A stretch of 64,000 nucleotides of DNA, taken from positions 186,001 to 250,000 of the forward strand of contig CANLOW010000003.1 in NCBI GenBank assembly GCA_947493035.1. Direction: 5' to 3'. This stretch comes from an uncultured Aquimarina sp. GTDB taxonomy: Bacteria > Bacteroidota > Bacteroidia > Flavobacteriales > Flavobacteriaceae. Below, piece after piece: positions 9,423-17,274 of the stretch. The translations under genes and the position numbers were made by a program. A model generated the notes under the pieces. It saw only the letters and a list, made by a program, of their open reading frames with translations. It was not told the origin of the DNA and ran no database searches. Position 1 is the stretch's first letter. Every line of letters starts with the position of its first letter.

Positions 9423-10106
9423 ATGGCCGATTGGATAAATACAGCTTTTTACTTTATTTCGGTTTTACTCTTAGTACCTCTTTGGATATTAATTTATGTT
9501 ACTAGAATAGACTTACGATATAAATTAATTAGAACAGGTTTCATTTTCGGAATTGCTTCTGTAATATTAGGCTTGCTTTTTACCCACGACTACTGGAACC
9601 CTTCCTATTTAATAAGTCCATTTTTCCCATTTGAAGACTTTCTTTATGGTATTGTTTTCGGAGGCTTGACAACTGTCATTTACCAATATATTTTCAATGT
9701 TAAATTTTTAAATAAAACCACTCCTTCTTCAAGAAAAATGACACTTACTTTAGGGCTCATCTGCATTTTAATTATGTTTATTAGCGTTAGCCTATTGAAT
9801 GTAAATTCAATATATGGACAAATTGCTTGTTTATTATTTGTAGGAATCTATACTCTAATCAAACGCAAGGATCTTTTAAAACATATGCTTTTGAGTGGTG
9901 TAGTCGTCACTCTTTTTACTTTCATTTGGCAAAAAATAATACTACTTATCTACCCTAATGCTGTAACTGATTTTTGGGAAACAGAATCTTTATTGAATAT
10001 TTTTTATTGGGGAGTACCCTTGGAAGAATTGTTGTTTGCTTTCTTTATAGGATTAAGTGGTTCTTTGTATTTTGAATTTTCTAGGGGTTTTAAGACTAAA
10101 AAATGA
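9423..10106 (+). CDS. Membrane protein resembling a tandem lycopene-cyclase (CrtYc/CrtYd) domain protein
   Basis: 227 residues, almost entirely hydrophobic, with about six or seven membrane segments in two similar halves. Each half ends in an acidic intramembrane motif: FPFEDFLYGIVFGG (about 69-82) and WGVPLEELLFAFFIG (about 198-212). Heterodimeric-type lycopene cyclases carry comparable P-x-E-(E/D) motifs in each repeat, and a two-repeat protein of about 230 residues is the usual fused form. That supports the family call, not the activity: no crtB, crtI or other carotenoid gene lies nearby. It could cyclise lycopene or another polyprenoid, or do something different. Confidence 0.6.
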   Translation: MADWINTAFYFISVLLLVPLWILIYVTRIDLRYKLIRTGFIFGIASVILGLLFTHDYWNPSYLISPFFPFEDFLYGIVFGGLTTVIYQYIFNVKFLNKTTPSSRKMTLTLGLICILIMFISVSLLNVNSIYGQIACLLFVGIYTLIKRKDLLKHMLLSGVVVTLFTFIWQKIILLIYPNAVTDFWETESLLNIFYWGVPLEELLFAFFIGLSGSLYFEFSRGFKTKK

Positions 10107-10236
10107 TAACTACACACTAAATACAGATTACGACAACAGAAAATTAGTTACTTAACCTCTCTCTTTCCTTTGTTATTCAGTTTTTAAATCGATTCCTTTC
10201 GATATATTTAACTTAAATAACTCTCTAAACACAATC

Positions 10237-10959
10237 ATGGCTATAGTTGTAAACGGAAAAGAACTCGAGATAGATATAATCATTTCATTTCTCAATAATA
10301 ACGAAGTAATAAATGCAGTAAAATGGACTAGAGACCAAACAGGTATAGGTTTAAAAAAAGCTTATGAAATCGTATCTAACATAGCCGAAAACAAGAATTA
10401 TTATGATTCTATAGACTATACTATAACGAATGATAATCTAGAAAATAATTCTGAAGTCTCTTATCATTCAGAAAAGGTAATTCAAAATGAAATAACTATT
10501 AACGGATATACTTTTGACGCTTCTATTTTGATTCCTCTCATTAATGAAAACAAAAACTTACAAGCCATAAAGCATGTAAAAGAGGTGACTAATTTAAGCC
10601 TTAAAGAGTCAAAAGAATTGGTTGCTCAAATTTCTGAAAGTCTTATTTTTCAGAGTAAACTAATGAACCAAAAACTTGACAAAAGAAATATTCCTTTTGG
10701 TTCAAAAAAAATACTAAAAGACTTTTTTAGTCCTAAAGAAATAGATACAAACTCTCTTATTTCTTCTTTTAAGGGTCGAGATATTAATGAAATTAAGGAG
10801 TTTTTTCAAAAAGAAGAAAACAATAAAAAAGCAAATCATTCACAAAAAGGGAGCCATTTCATAAAAAAAACTTCTTCTTCTAAAAAGCATATCATTAAAG
10901 GTCTAGTTATTGTCCTTTTAGCTTACATCTATTTTTATTACATGAAATCTTCTACTTAA
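10237..10959 (+). CDS. Tail-anchored protein with two tandem L7/L12 C-terminal-like repeats
   Basis: 240 residues. Residues 4-46 and 87-129 align without gaps as an internal duplication. Each starts with an x-NG-x turn and ends in the pattern of the ribosomal L7/L12 C-terminal domain: NAVKWTRDQTGIGLKKA in the first and QAIKHVKEVTNLSLKES in the second, compared with the L12 core (IK-x-VR-x-TGLGLKEA). A Lys/Ser-rich linker follows, then one hydrophobic segment at about 218-236 ending near the C-terminus, so the repeats probably face the cytoplasm. There is no signal peptide. Function is unknown; the L12 fold hints at protein-protein or translation-factor binding. Monocistronic by position. Confidence 0.8.
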   Translation: MAIVVNGKELEIDIIISFLNNNEVINAVKWTRDQTGIGLKKAYEIVSNIAENKNYYDSIDYTITNDNLENNSEVSYHSEKVIQNEITINGYTFDASILIPLINENKNLQAIKHVKEVTNLSLKESKELVAQISESLIFQSKLMNQKLDKRNIPFGSKKILKDFFSPKEIDTNSLISSFKGRDINEIKEFFQKEENNKKANHSQKGSHFIKKTSSSKKHIIKGLVIVLLAYIYFYYMKSST

Positions 10960-11169
10960 GATACTTTTTTTTAGATTATTTCATTATAAATATGAAGTAA
11001 TACTCTTTTATACCTTCTCCAATTTAACCAAATAAGTAAACAAAAAAGTTATAAATAGCTTATCCTAATAAATACTTCTTAATTTTCAACATAAACAGTA
11101 TTCAAACATGCTGAATACAACAAAACAAAAATTACTTAAGTATCCTACTTAGTTTTAACGCCAACTTAT

Positions 11170-11200
11170 TTTGTTGAACCCACCAAAACCCTTATTTTTG
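11170..11200 (+). promoter_or_regulatory. Consensus Bacteroidota promoter for the transketolase genes
   Basis: TTTG at 11170-11173, a spacer of exactly 19 bp, then TATTTTTG at 11193-11200, matching TTTG-N19-TAnnTTTG. Transcription would start near 11207, about 20 nt before the ATG at 11228. Confidence 0.8.
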
Positions 11201-11227
11201 GGCGTTTAAAATTTGAACCTTATTACA

Positions 11228-12073
11228 ATGGCAGACATAAATCAATTAAAAGACTTTGCTACTCAGGTACGTAGAGATATTTTGCGTCAGGTACATGCAG
11301 TAAATTCGGGACACCCAGGTGGATCTTTAGGATGTACAGAATTTTTAGTAGCGCTATACCAAGAGATCATGAACCGCAAAGAAGGTTTTGATATGGATGG
11401 TATCGGAGAAGATGTATTTTATTTATCAAATGGACATATCTCGCCTGTAATATATAGTGTTTTAGCTCGTAGTGGATATTTCCCTGTTGAAGAACTAGCT
11501 ACATTTAGAAAATTAGGAACACGTTTACAAGGTCACCCTTCTACACATGATGGGCTTCCTGGTATTCGTATTGCTTCTGGATCTTTAGGACAAGGGTTAT
11601 CTGTAGCTTTAGGTACAGCACAAGCAAAAAAATTAAATAACGATGACAATTTAGTATTCACATTACATGGTGATGGTGAATTACAAGAAGGTCAAATTTG
11701 GGAAGCTGTAATGTATGCTGCTGCCAATAAAGTAGACAATGTAATCGCTACAGTTGATTACAATGGTCAACAAATTGATGGATCTACAGAAGAAGTATGT
11801 TCTTTAGGTGACTTGAAAGCTAAGTTTGAAGCTTTTGACTGGGATGTTGTTGAAGTAAAAGAAGGTAATGACCTAGAAGCAATCATCGCTGGTTTAAACG
11901 AAGCTAAGTCTAAGACAGGAAAAGGAAAACCTGTTTGTATCTTGTTACACACAATGATGGGTAATGGTGTAGACTTTATGATGCATACACATGCATGGCA
12001 TGGTAAGGCTCCTAGTGACGAGCAATTAGAAAACGCTTTATCACAGAACCCAGCAACTTTAGGAGATTACTAA
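11228..12073 (+). CDS. Transketolase, N-terminal (TPP-binding) subunit
   Basis: 281 residues equal to the N-terminal half of transketolase. VNSGHPGGSLGCTEF, GSLGQGLSVALGTA and the thiamine-diphosphate/Mg motif GDGELQEGQIWEA (continuing to a conserved Asn) are visible, as is HAWHGKAPS near the end. Together with the next gene it makes a two-subunit transketolase that transfers two-carbon ketol units in the non-oxidative pentose-phosphate pathway. A frame extends upstream to a TTG at 11213, but the promoter would leave only a few leader bases there, so ATG 11228 is preferred. The split is normal for Flavobacteriia and is not a frameshift. Confidence 0.95.
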   Translation: MADINQLKDFATQVRRDILRQVHAVNSGHPGGSLGCTEFLVALYQEIMNRKEGFDMDGIGEDVFYLSNGHISPVIYSVLARSGYFPVEELATFRKLGTRLQGHPSTHDGLPGIRIASGSLGQGLSVALGTAQAKKLNNDDNLVFTLHGDGELQEGQIWEAVMYAAANKVDNVIATVDYNGQQIDGSTEEVCSLGDLKAKFEAFDWDVVEVKEGNDLEAIIAGLNEAKSKTGKGKPVCILLHTMMGNGVDFMMHTHAWHGKAPSDEQLENALSQNPATLGDY

Positions 12074-12103
12074 GATTTTCCACTTTTTAACATTTAGAAC
12101 ATC

Positions 12104-13060
12104 ATGAAAAAATATATAGATTCAGGTAAAAAAGATACTCGTTCTGGTTTTGGAGCGGGATTAACAGAATTAGGAAGAACTAACCCTAAAGTCGTAGCAC
12201 TTTGTGCTGACCTTATTGGTTCTTTAAAAATGCAAGATTTTATCGATGAAAACCCTAAGCGTTTTTTCCAAACAGGTATCGCTGAAGCGAACATGATTGG
12301 TATGGCTGCTGGTTTGACTATCGGTGGAAAAATTCCTTTCGCAGGAACATTTGCTAACTTCGCTACAGGTCGTGTATATGATCAAATTCGTCAATCTGTT
12401 GCTTACTCTGAAAAGAATGTGAAAATCGCTGCATCGCATGCTGGTTTAACACTTGGAGAAGATGGTGCTACGCATCAAATCTTAGAAGATATCGGGTTAA
12501 TGAAAATGTTACCTGGTATGACGGTTATTAATCCTTGTGATTACAACCAAACTAAAGCAGCTACTATGGCTAGTGCTGAAATCGACGGACCTGTTTACTT
12601 ACGTTTTGGTCGCCCGAAAGTAGCTAACTTTACTTCTGAAAATGTAGAAGATTTTGTTATAGGTAAAGGTATTCAATTACAAGAAGGTACTGATGTATCA
12701 ATCATTGCGACAGGACACTGTGTATGGGAAGCTTTAATCGCTGCTGAAAAATTAAGCGAACAAGGAATCAGTGCTGATGTAATTAATATTCACACCATCA
12801 AACCTCTTGATGAAGAAATCATCTTAAAATCTGTTGCTAAAACAGGTTGTGTGGTTACTTGTGAAGAACACAACTACCTTGGTGGTCTTGGAGAATCTGT
12901 TGCTCGTGTATTATCATTGAACAACCCTACTCCTCAAGAATACATTGCTACTAAAGATACTTTCGGTGAAAGTGGTACTGCAACTGAATTAATGGCAAAA
13001 TACGAGCTTGATGCTCCTGCTATTGAAAAAGCAGCTAAAGCTGTTATTGCCAGAAAATAA
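12104..13060 (+). CDS. Transketolase, C-terminal (pyrimidine-binding) subunit
   Basis: 318 residues equal to the Pyr and C-terminal domains of transketolase. TGIAEANMIGMAAGLT contains the Glu that activates the cofactor's aminopyrimidine; VAYSEKNVKIAASHAGLTLG and GATHQILEDIGLMKMLPGM follow, and the last third (from about 195) is the transketolase C domain with CEEHNYLGGLGESVA. It begins 30 bp after the N-terminal subunit's stop codon in a different frame, has its own ATG and ends at a strong terminator, so the two genes form a dedicated operon. Confidence 0.95.
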   Translation: MKKYIDSGKKDTRSGFGAGLTELGRTNPKVVALCADLIGSLKMQDFIDENPKRFFQTGIAEANMIGMAAGLTIGGKIPFAGTFANFATGRVYDQIRQSVAYSEKNVKIAASHAGLTLGEDGATHQILEDIGLMKMLPGMTVINPCDYNQTKAATMASAEIDGPVYLRFGRPKVANFTSENVEDFVIGKGIQLQEGTDVSIIATGHCVWEALIAAEKLSEQGISADVINIHTIKPLDEEIILKSVAKTGCVVTCEEHNYLGGLGESVARVLSLNNPTPQEYIATKDTFGESGTATELMAKYELDAPAIEKAAKAVIARK

Positions 13061-13084
13061 TTACACTCGTAATTTTTAAAATAC

Positions 13085-13120
13085 AAAATCCCGATTCGGT
13101 TTTAACTGAATCGGGATTTT
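13085..13120. terminator. Bidirectional rho-independent terminator
   Basis: A perfect 13-bp stem (aaaatcccgattc 13085-13097 with gaatcgggatttt 13108-13120) flanked by A/T runs, placed between the convergent transketolase and flavoprotein genes. Confidence 0.85.
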
Positions 13121-13148
13121 CATTATTTATAAGAAAAACGCAAAATTA

Positions 13149-14291
13149 TCAGAAAACTAATTCTTTTACTTTCTCTTGAATCTTTTCACTAATATTCGTT
13201 GGGAAAGTTCTATCTCCCATAAAAATATCTGCCATAGCATCACTAAAGCGTTGTCCATATTTCTTTAACAGAAGGTTTCTTACCGTTTTTTGCTTGTAAA
13301 ACCATTTTGATAACTTTAATGAAGTCATTAACTCAGGAACTAATTTCTCATTAATCTTATCATTATACAAAGCTTCAACTCTATCTAATGTTAATTCTCC
13401 CTCGATAATAGCTTCTGCGAGTAAATTACCACTGTAAATCGCATTGGAAATCCCTTCTGCCGTAATTGGGTCTGCAAAACCTGCCGCATCTCCTATCAAA
13501 AACACGTTATTCTTTACAAAACCATCTGTTCTTGGGGAAACTGGAATTTGAAACCCGTGTTTACTAATACTTTTGATATCCTTTATACCCAGCTTATCAA
13601 TATACTCTTGACATAATTGATGTAAGTTTAGCTTTTTCTTCTTAAAAACCCCTACACCAATAGACAAATGATTTTTTTTAGGAAAATTCCATGCATAACC
13701 TGCTGGTACTGCATCTATATCAAAACGAACTTCATTAGAAAACTTAGCGTACTCTTCATCTCCTACCTCTACCTCATATTCTAATGCAGGTATCAATGTA
13801 CGAGTATCTTCTTTCCATCCAGCCATTTTTGCTATAGGGCTATATGCACCATCTGCAGCAATGACAAATTTCGCTATAACATCTTCACCTGTAGTCTGCA
13901 ATACTGTAGTAGTGTCTTCTTGAGGAATTAACGCCTTAACTTCTACTCCTTCTAATAGTGTTATACCATGCTCCTTTGCTTTTTCGATAATTAAATTATC
14001 GAAAGAATCGCGCATGATCATACTAATGATTGGTTTTTCTCGTTCTGTGCGAAAATGTAATTTTTTACCTAAATAAATATCGACTGTATGAAATTCCTTC
14101 TCTACTACTTCCGAAATATCAAAAGACATATTCTTCCTTCCACGGTATACAAAGCCTCCTCCACACACTTTATAACGTGGTAATGTTGCCTTTTCTATCA
14201 CAACTGTCGAAAGCCCTGCTTTTGCTAATTTTAAAGCTGCAGAAGCTCCTGAAGGTCCACTTCCTACTATAGCTACATCAAACTTCAGCAT
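13149..14291 (-). CDS. FAD-dependent oxidoreductase of the geranylgeranyl-reductase family
   Basis: 380 residues. The N-terminus has an FAD-binding dinucleotide motif (VGSGPSGASAALKLAKAG, about 8-25) followed by PRYKVCGGGF (about 39-48), the signature of the geranylgeranyl reductase-like group. A second FAD contact is FLIGDAAGFADPITAEGI at about 265-282. The family reduces isoprenoid double bonds (chlorophyll phytyl chains, archaeal lipids); in Bacteroidota the substrate is not established, with quinone side chains or carotenoids possible. It is cytoplasmic, with no membrane segment. It is transcribed alone, downstream of and codirectional with umuC. Confidence 0.88.
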   Translation of the reverse strand: MLKFDVAIVGSGPSGASAALKLAKAGLSTVVIEKATLPRYKVCGGGFVYRGRKNMSFDISEVVEKEFHTVDIYLGKKLHFRTEREKPIISMIMRDSFDNLIIEKAKEHGITLLEGVEVKALIPQEDTTTVLQTTGEDVIAKFVIAADGAYSPIAKMAGWKEDTRTLIPALEYEVEVGDEEYAKFSNEVRFDIDAVPAGYAWNFPKKNHLSIGVGVFKKKKLNLHQLCQEYIDKLGIKDIKSISKHGFQIPVSPRTDGFVKNNVFLIGDAAGFADPITAEGISNAIYSGNLLAEAIIEGELTLDRVEALYNDKINEKLVPELMTSLKLSKWFYKQKTVRNLLLKKYGQRFSDAMADIFMGDRTFPTNISEKIQEKVKELVF

Positions 14292-14367
14292 ATTTCATTT
14301 TTTGGGAAAATTAAGTAATTTATGCTTTTTAAAAGCCCTATTGGCTTATTAATTTTACAAATAGTAT

Positions 14368-15633
14368 CTACACCTTTATTGTCAAGATTTCCTTAATCCG
14401 TGTTGTATATCGAGGTGACAAGCGCTCTTGACGCATTTTCCAAGTACGCTCTAAATCTTGACTTGCTAATTTCAGCTTTGTATTTCCTATTTTTTTATTG
14501 AGACTATCTATAACTTTCATTAATGGCTTATGTCTCGCATCAGAGTTTTGAAATAGGTTAACCTGTGTATTTTCTTCTGGTGTTAGCTCCATTACCATTA
14601 CCCCTGCTTTCTTGTAGCTATATCCTTCTTTAAAAATACGTCGCAATCCTTGCTCTGCAAACTTCGCCAATTCGATATCTGAATTTGTTGGATAAGGAAA
14701 TGTCACTACTGTACTCCCATGATAAGGCAATTCGCCTTTTTTATGCCTATTGGTTCTTATAAAAACTAACATAGCCTGACAGCAAGATTGTTGATTTCTT
14801 AGCTTATAACCACATGTCGCAGCAAATGTGATAACCCTTTCTTTAATGTATTCGTAATCTTTATAATTATAATCGAAAGAACGTGTTGTGGCAATATGTT
14901 TTTTTACTGACTCATCATCTTCTAGTCTTAGACTCGATTTTCCTTCAAGATCTCTTTTCAGACGTAGTCCTACAATAGACATATTTTTACGTGTCCATTG
15001 ATCTGATAACTTTGTGAAATCTAGTGCTTTTTTTACACCTACAACTTGTAGACGCTTTTGATTTCCCTTACCAATTCCCCATACTTTTTCAATTGGCATC
15101 CATTTTAAGGCTTTCAATCTTTTCTCTTCAGAATCTATAATATGTACACCTTCTGTCCTCTCTTTGAATTTTTTTGCAATAGCATTCGCTACTTTAGACA
15201 ATGCTTTTGTCGGAGCTAAACCAATACTGATAGGAATACCTGTTGCTTGAGTTACTTCTTTTTGTATTTTAAATAAATATGATTCAACATCAAAACTTTT
15301 ATCAAATCCTTCAAATTTTAAAAAGGCTTCATCAATACTATACACTTCAACTTCTGGTGTAAATGTCTTTAACAACCCCATCACCCTATTACTCATATCA
15401 CCATATAGAGCATAATTAGACGAAAAAACATAAATATTCTTTTCTTTAAATTGCCTATCATACTTGAAGGCTGGCGCTCCCATTGGAATTCCTAACGCTT
15501 TTGCTTCGTCACTTCTTGCTATTACACAACCATCATTGTTAGAAAGCACGACAATAGGTTTACCTACAAGATCTGGTCGAAAGACGCGCTCGCATGAAGC
15601 ATAAAAATTATTACAATCGACTAAGGCAAACAT
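14368..15633 (-). CDS. umuC: Y-family DNA polymerase V catalytic subunit UmuC
   Basis: 421 residues, full length for UmuC. The palm motifs are [17 protein letters not shown] at the N-terminus (first catalytic Asp) and VYSIDEAFL near 97-105 (second acidic pair). A helix-hairpin-helix region ([14 protein letters not shown]), the little-finger domain and a C-terminal UmuC extension follow. It performs translesion synthesis after activation by UmuD'. Its partner umuD lies upstream on the same strand but 346 bp away, separated by an umuD-proximal hairpin and an interspersed repeat, so cotranscription is doubtful. No convincing promoter is visible immediately upstream. Confidence 0.96.
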   Translation of the reverse strand: MFALVDCNNFYASCERVFRPDLVGKPIVVLSNNDGCVIARSDEAKALGIPMGAPAFKYDRQFKEKNIYVFSSNYALYGDMSNRVMGLLKTFTPEVEVYSIDEAFLKFEGFDKSFDVESYLFKIQKEVTQATGIPISIGLAPTKALSKVANAIAKKFKERTEGVHIIDSEEKRLKALKWMPIEKVWGIGKGNQKRLQVVGVKKALDFTKLSDQWTRKNMSIVGLRLKRDLEGKSSLRLEDDESVKKHIATTRSFDYNYKDYEYIKERVITFAATCGYKLRNQQSCCQAMLVFIRTNRHKKGELPYHGSTVVTFPYPTNSDIELAKFAEQGLRRIFKEGYSYKKAGVMVMELTPEENTQVNLFQNSDARHKPLMKVIDSLNKKIGNTKLKLASQDLERTWKMRQERLSPRYTTRIKEILTIKV

Positions 15634-15680
15634 TTTATATTCTTTATAATTCTATCTGTAGATTATTATTTATATAATTA

Positions 15681-15777
15681 GGAATTGCGTCATCCCAAAC
15701 TTGTTCCAGCATCCCATTAAGAATATAAAAATCAGCAGAATGGGATTCATTGTCTAGTAAGGAATGACGAAAACGGA
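15681..15777. repeat. Interspersed palindromic repeat, copy 1
   Basis: This roughly 100-bp element aligns in inverted orientation with the one at 48355-48472. Shared blocks, read on the minus strand here, are a GTCATTCC-like start, GACAA-GAATC, CTGATTTTTA, CTTAAT-GGAT, GGAACAAGTTT-like and GGATGACG-AATTC. Each half is a degenerate hairpin, and the ends are inverted (GTCAT...ATGAC). The first half resembles widespread REP-like sequences of the GTCATTCCTGCGAAAGCAGGAATC type. It lies between umuD and umuC, in a gene-free stretch (15634-15979) that otherwise holds only the umuD terminator. Confidence 0.75.
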
Positions 15778-15931
15778 TATTCAATATATAATATTACTAA
15801 AATTGAATATCAGTGATGTACCAATAGGAATTCTTATTTACTTGACAAAAATCACTCCTTTTATTAAGTGCAATAACTCTTAACAAGACGCTAAATAAAT
15901 TCAAAATAACACGATTCTAATTTTTATGAAC

Positions 15932-15957
15932 AGATATCATTTTTCTAAATGATATCT
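15932..15957 (-). terminator. Hairpin downstream of umuD
   Basis: A perfect 11-bp stem (15932-15942 with 15947-15957) and 4-nt loop begins 22 bp after the umuD stop codon. The T-run on the minus strand is short, so termination may be partial. Confidence 0.55.
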
Positions 15958-15979
15958 TAATCTTAAGATAGTACAACCA

Positions 15980-16423
15980 TCAAAAAGACTTTATAGCGTG
16001 CTTTACAATACCCCAAACGATAAACTCATTCTCTTCGGTGACTTTTATCGGTTTGTAATTTTCATTAGCAGGAATCAGCCAACAACAATCTTTTTCTATT
16101 TCAATCTTCTTTAACGTAAATTCTCCATCAATATAACATACAGCAATGCTACCATTTTTAGGAGATTCACTTTTATCAATAACCAATAAATCGCCATCAT
16201 AAATCCCTATATCTTTCATCGAATCTCCACTTACACGACAAAAGAATGTAGATAATGGGTGTTTTATTAATTCTTTATTTAAATCGATCGTACTTTCTTC
16301 AAAATCACCCGCTGGTGAAGGAAAGCCTGCTTTTACACTTATATGAATCAACGAAGATTCTTGCTCCTTTGTATCTACAGAAGCTTTCTTCAGATTCGAT
16401 ATGCTTACTTCCTCTAATTTCAA
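15980..16423 (-). CDS. umuD: UmuD, self-cleaving polymerase V accessory protein (LexA/S24 family)
   Basis: 147 residues. A self-cleavage Ala32-Gly33 bond (SVKAGFPSPAGDF), catalytic Ser68 (VSGDSMKD) and Lys105 (EFTLKK) are all present; the 37-residue Ser-Lys spacing equals that of E. coli UmuD. RecA-stimulated cleavage gives UmuD', which activates UmuC. The start codon is TTG (16421-16423): an in-frame TAA lies two codons upstream and no ATG or GTG occurs before the cleavage site. An inverted repeat at 16466-16479 may be its operator. umuC follows after an unusually long gap. Confidence 0.94.
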   Translation of the reverse strand: MKLEEVSISNLKKASVDTKEQESSLIHISVKAGFPSPAGDFEESTIDLNKELIKHPLSTFFCRVSGDSMKDIGIYDGDLLVIDKSESPKNGSIAVCYIDGEFTLKKIEIEKDCCWLIPANENYKPIKVTEENEFIVWGIVKHAIKSF

Positions 16424-16465
16424 AATTTAATACATCTTATAAGTTACTCAAATACTTCTAATCAT

Positions 16466-16479
16466 TTTACAAAAGTAAA
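16466..16479. promoter_or_regulatory. Inverted repeat TTTAC-N4-GTAAA upstream of umuD (candidate operator)
   Basis: The perfect 5-bp inverted repeat tttac-aaaa-gtaaa lies 43 bp upstream of the umuD start codon, at the position expected for a damage-response operator. No Bacteroidota SOS consensus is asserted; one short palindrome in AT-rich DNA can arise by chance. Confidence 0.3.
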
Positions 16480-16490
16480 TAATATTGGAG

Positions 16491-16572
16491 CAAGCCCACG
16501 AAGCACTCTATCGAAATAAACTATTTACTTTGAGGCCACCTCTGAGTATTCCACCCTTTATCGGTGCTAATA
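16491..16572. other. GC-rich intergenic island between umuD and tpx
   Basis: About 80 bp with close to half G+C, against about one third around it. Small self-complementary motifs (gaggccacctc, aaataaactattt) occur. On the plus strand an open frame of about 36 codons runs through it to a stop at the tpx terminator, encoding for example LRPPLSIPPFIGANKK, without a start codon. It could be a degraded gene or IS fragment, a repeat, or a structured RNA; I cannot decide. Confidence 0.4.
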
Positions 16573-16576
16573 AAAA

Positions 16577-16600
16577 AGCTATGGGGTTCTCCCCATAGCT
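16577..16600 (-). terminator. Rho-independent terminator of tpx
   Basis: Perfect 10-bp stem agctatgggg / ccccatagct (16577-16586, 16591-16600) with a 4-nt loop, followed on the minus strand by six Ts; 31 bp after the tpx stop codon. Confidence 0.9.
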
Positions 16601-16631
16601 ATATTTACTAATTAATCTTATTCCTTAAATA

Positions 16632-17129
16632 TTATAATACTGCCAATGCTGCCTTATAATTAGGTTCATCTGCAATTTCTGAAACTTGCTCTGTATAAAG
16701 CACCTTTCCTGTCTCATCTAAAACGACAACAGCTCTTGAGTGCAACCCTTCTAAAGGACCATCTGTTATCATTAAACCGTAATCATTACCAAAGCTTCCT
16801 GTTCTAAAATCGGAAAGAACTTCTACATTCTCTACACCTTCTGCTCCACAAAAACGTCCCATTGCAAATGGTAAATCTCTAGACACACACAAAACTTTAG
16901 TGTTCTCTAATGAAGCTGCACTTTTATTAAATGTACGTACTGATGTTGCACAGGTACCTGTATCAATAGATGGAAATATATTTAACACCACTCTGTTACC
17001 TGAATAATCTTTTAATGATTTAACTGCTAAATCTCCACTAACTAATTTAAAATCTTTTGCTTGACCACCAATCTCAGGTAATGAAGCTACTGTATTTACT
17101 GGATTTCCTTTTAATGTTATTTGTGCCAT
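16632..17129 (-). CDS. tpx: Thiol peroxidase
   Basis: 165 residues from ATG 17127-17129 (MAQITLKGNPVNT), the family's usual N-terminus; the frame opens further upstream but runs back into the leader terminator. Peroxidatic Cys60 (SIDTGTCATSVRTF) and resolving Cys94 (GRFCGAEG) mark an atypical 2-Cys Tpx, a cytoplasmic peroxiredoxin reducing peroxides via thioredoxin. The upstream leader is unusual: a -7 box (17275-17282), an 11-codon ORF (17204-17239) and an intrinsic terminator (17169-17192) all precede the ATG, and no promoter is evident after that terminator. Expression probably depends on read-through. Confidence 0.96.
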   Translation of the reverse strand: MAQITLKGNPVNTVASLPEIGGQAKDFKLVSGDLAVKSLKDYSGNRVVLNIFPSIDTGTCATSVRTFNKSAASLENTKVLCVSRDLPFAMGRFCGAEGVENVEVLSDFRTGSFGNDYGLMITDGPLEGLHSRAVVVLDETGKVLYTEQVSEIADEPNYKAALAVL

Positions 17130-17160
17130 AATATTGTTTTTCTGAAGTATTAAAGATGGA

Positions 17161-17192
17161 ATAAAAAAGCCGTAAAACAAAAGTTTTACGGC
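17161..17192 (-). terminator. Intrinsic terminator inside the tpx leader (attenuator candidate)
   Basis: Perfect 10-bp stem gccgtaaaac / gttttacggc (17169-17178, 17183-17192) with a 4-nt loop, followed on the minus strand by TTTTTTAT. It ends 32 bp before the tpx ATG and begins 11 bp after the stop codon of the small leader ORF. It could instead end a separate small RNA. Confidence 0.8.
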
Positions 17193-17203
17193 ACATAGTA
17201 CGT

Positions 17204-17239
17204 TTAAATAAAAGATGGGGGACTTTTATCATAAATCAT
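17204..17239 (-). CDS. Putative 11-residue leader peptide of tpx
   Basis: ATG (17237-17239) to TAA (17204-17206) encodes MIYDKSPPSFI. It starts about 29 nt after the likely transcription start and stops 11 nt before the intrinsic terminator. The Pro-Pro pair is a known slow, EF-P-dependent motif, so ribosome pausing here could couple translation to terminator folding. No homologue search was possible, and such a short ORF may be fortuitous. Confidence 0.4.
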   Translation of the reverse strand: MIYDKSPPSFI

Positions 17240-17246
17240 ACTTTGT

Positions 17247-17268
17247 TTATAAGTAGGTTAACTTATAA
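17247..17268. promoter_or_regulatory. Inverted repeat at the start of the tpx leader
   Basis: ttataag (17247-17253) and cttataa (17262-17268) form a perfect 7-bp inverted repeat with an 8-bp spacer, just downstream of the -7 box. It may be an operator overlapping the transcription start or a 5'-end RNA hairpin. Confidence 0.4.
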
Positions 17269-17274
17269 GGTGTG

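Noticed and set aside
11228..13060. Frameshifted or broken transketolase
   Set aside because: The two halves have separate starts, complete domain boundaries and a 30-bp gap, the normal split form in Flavobacteriia.
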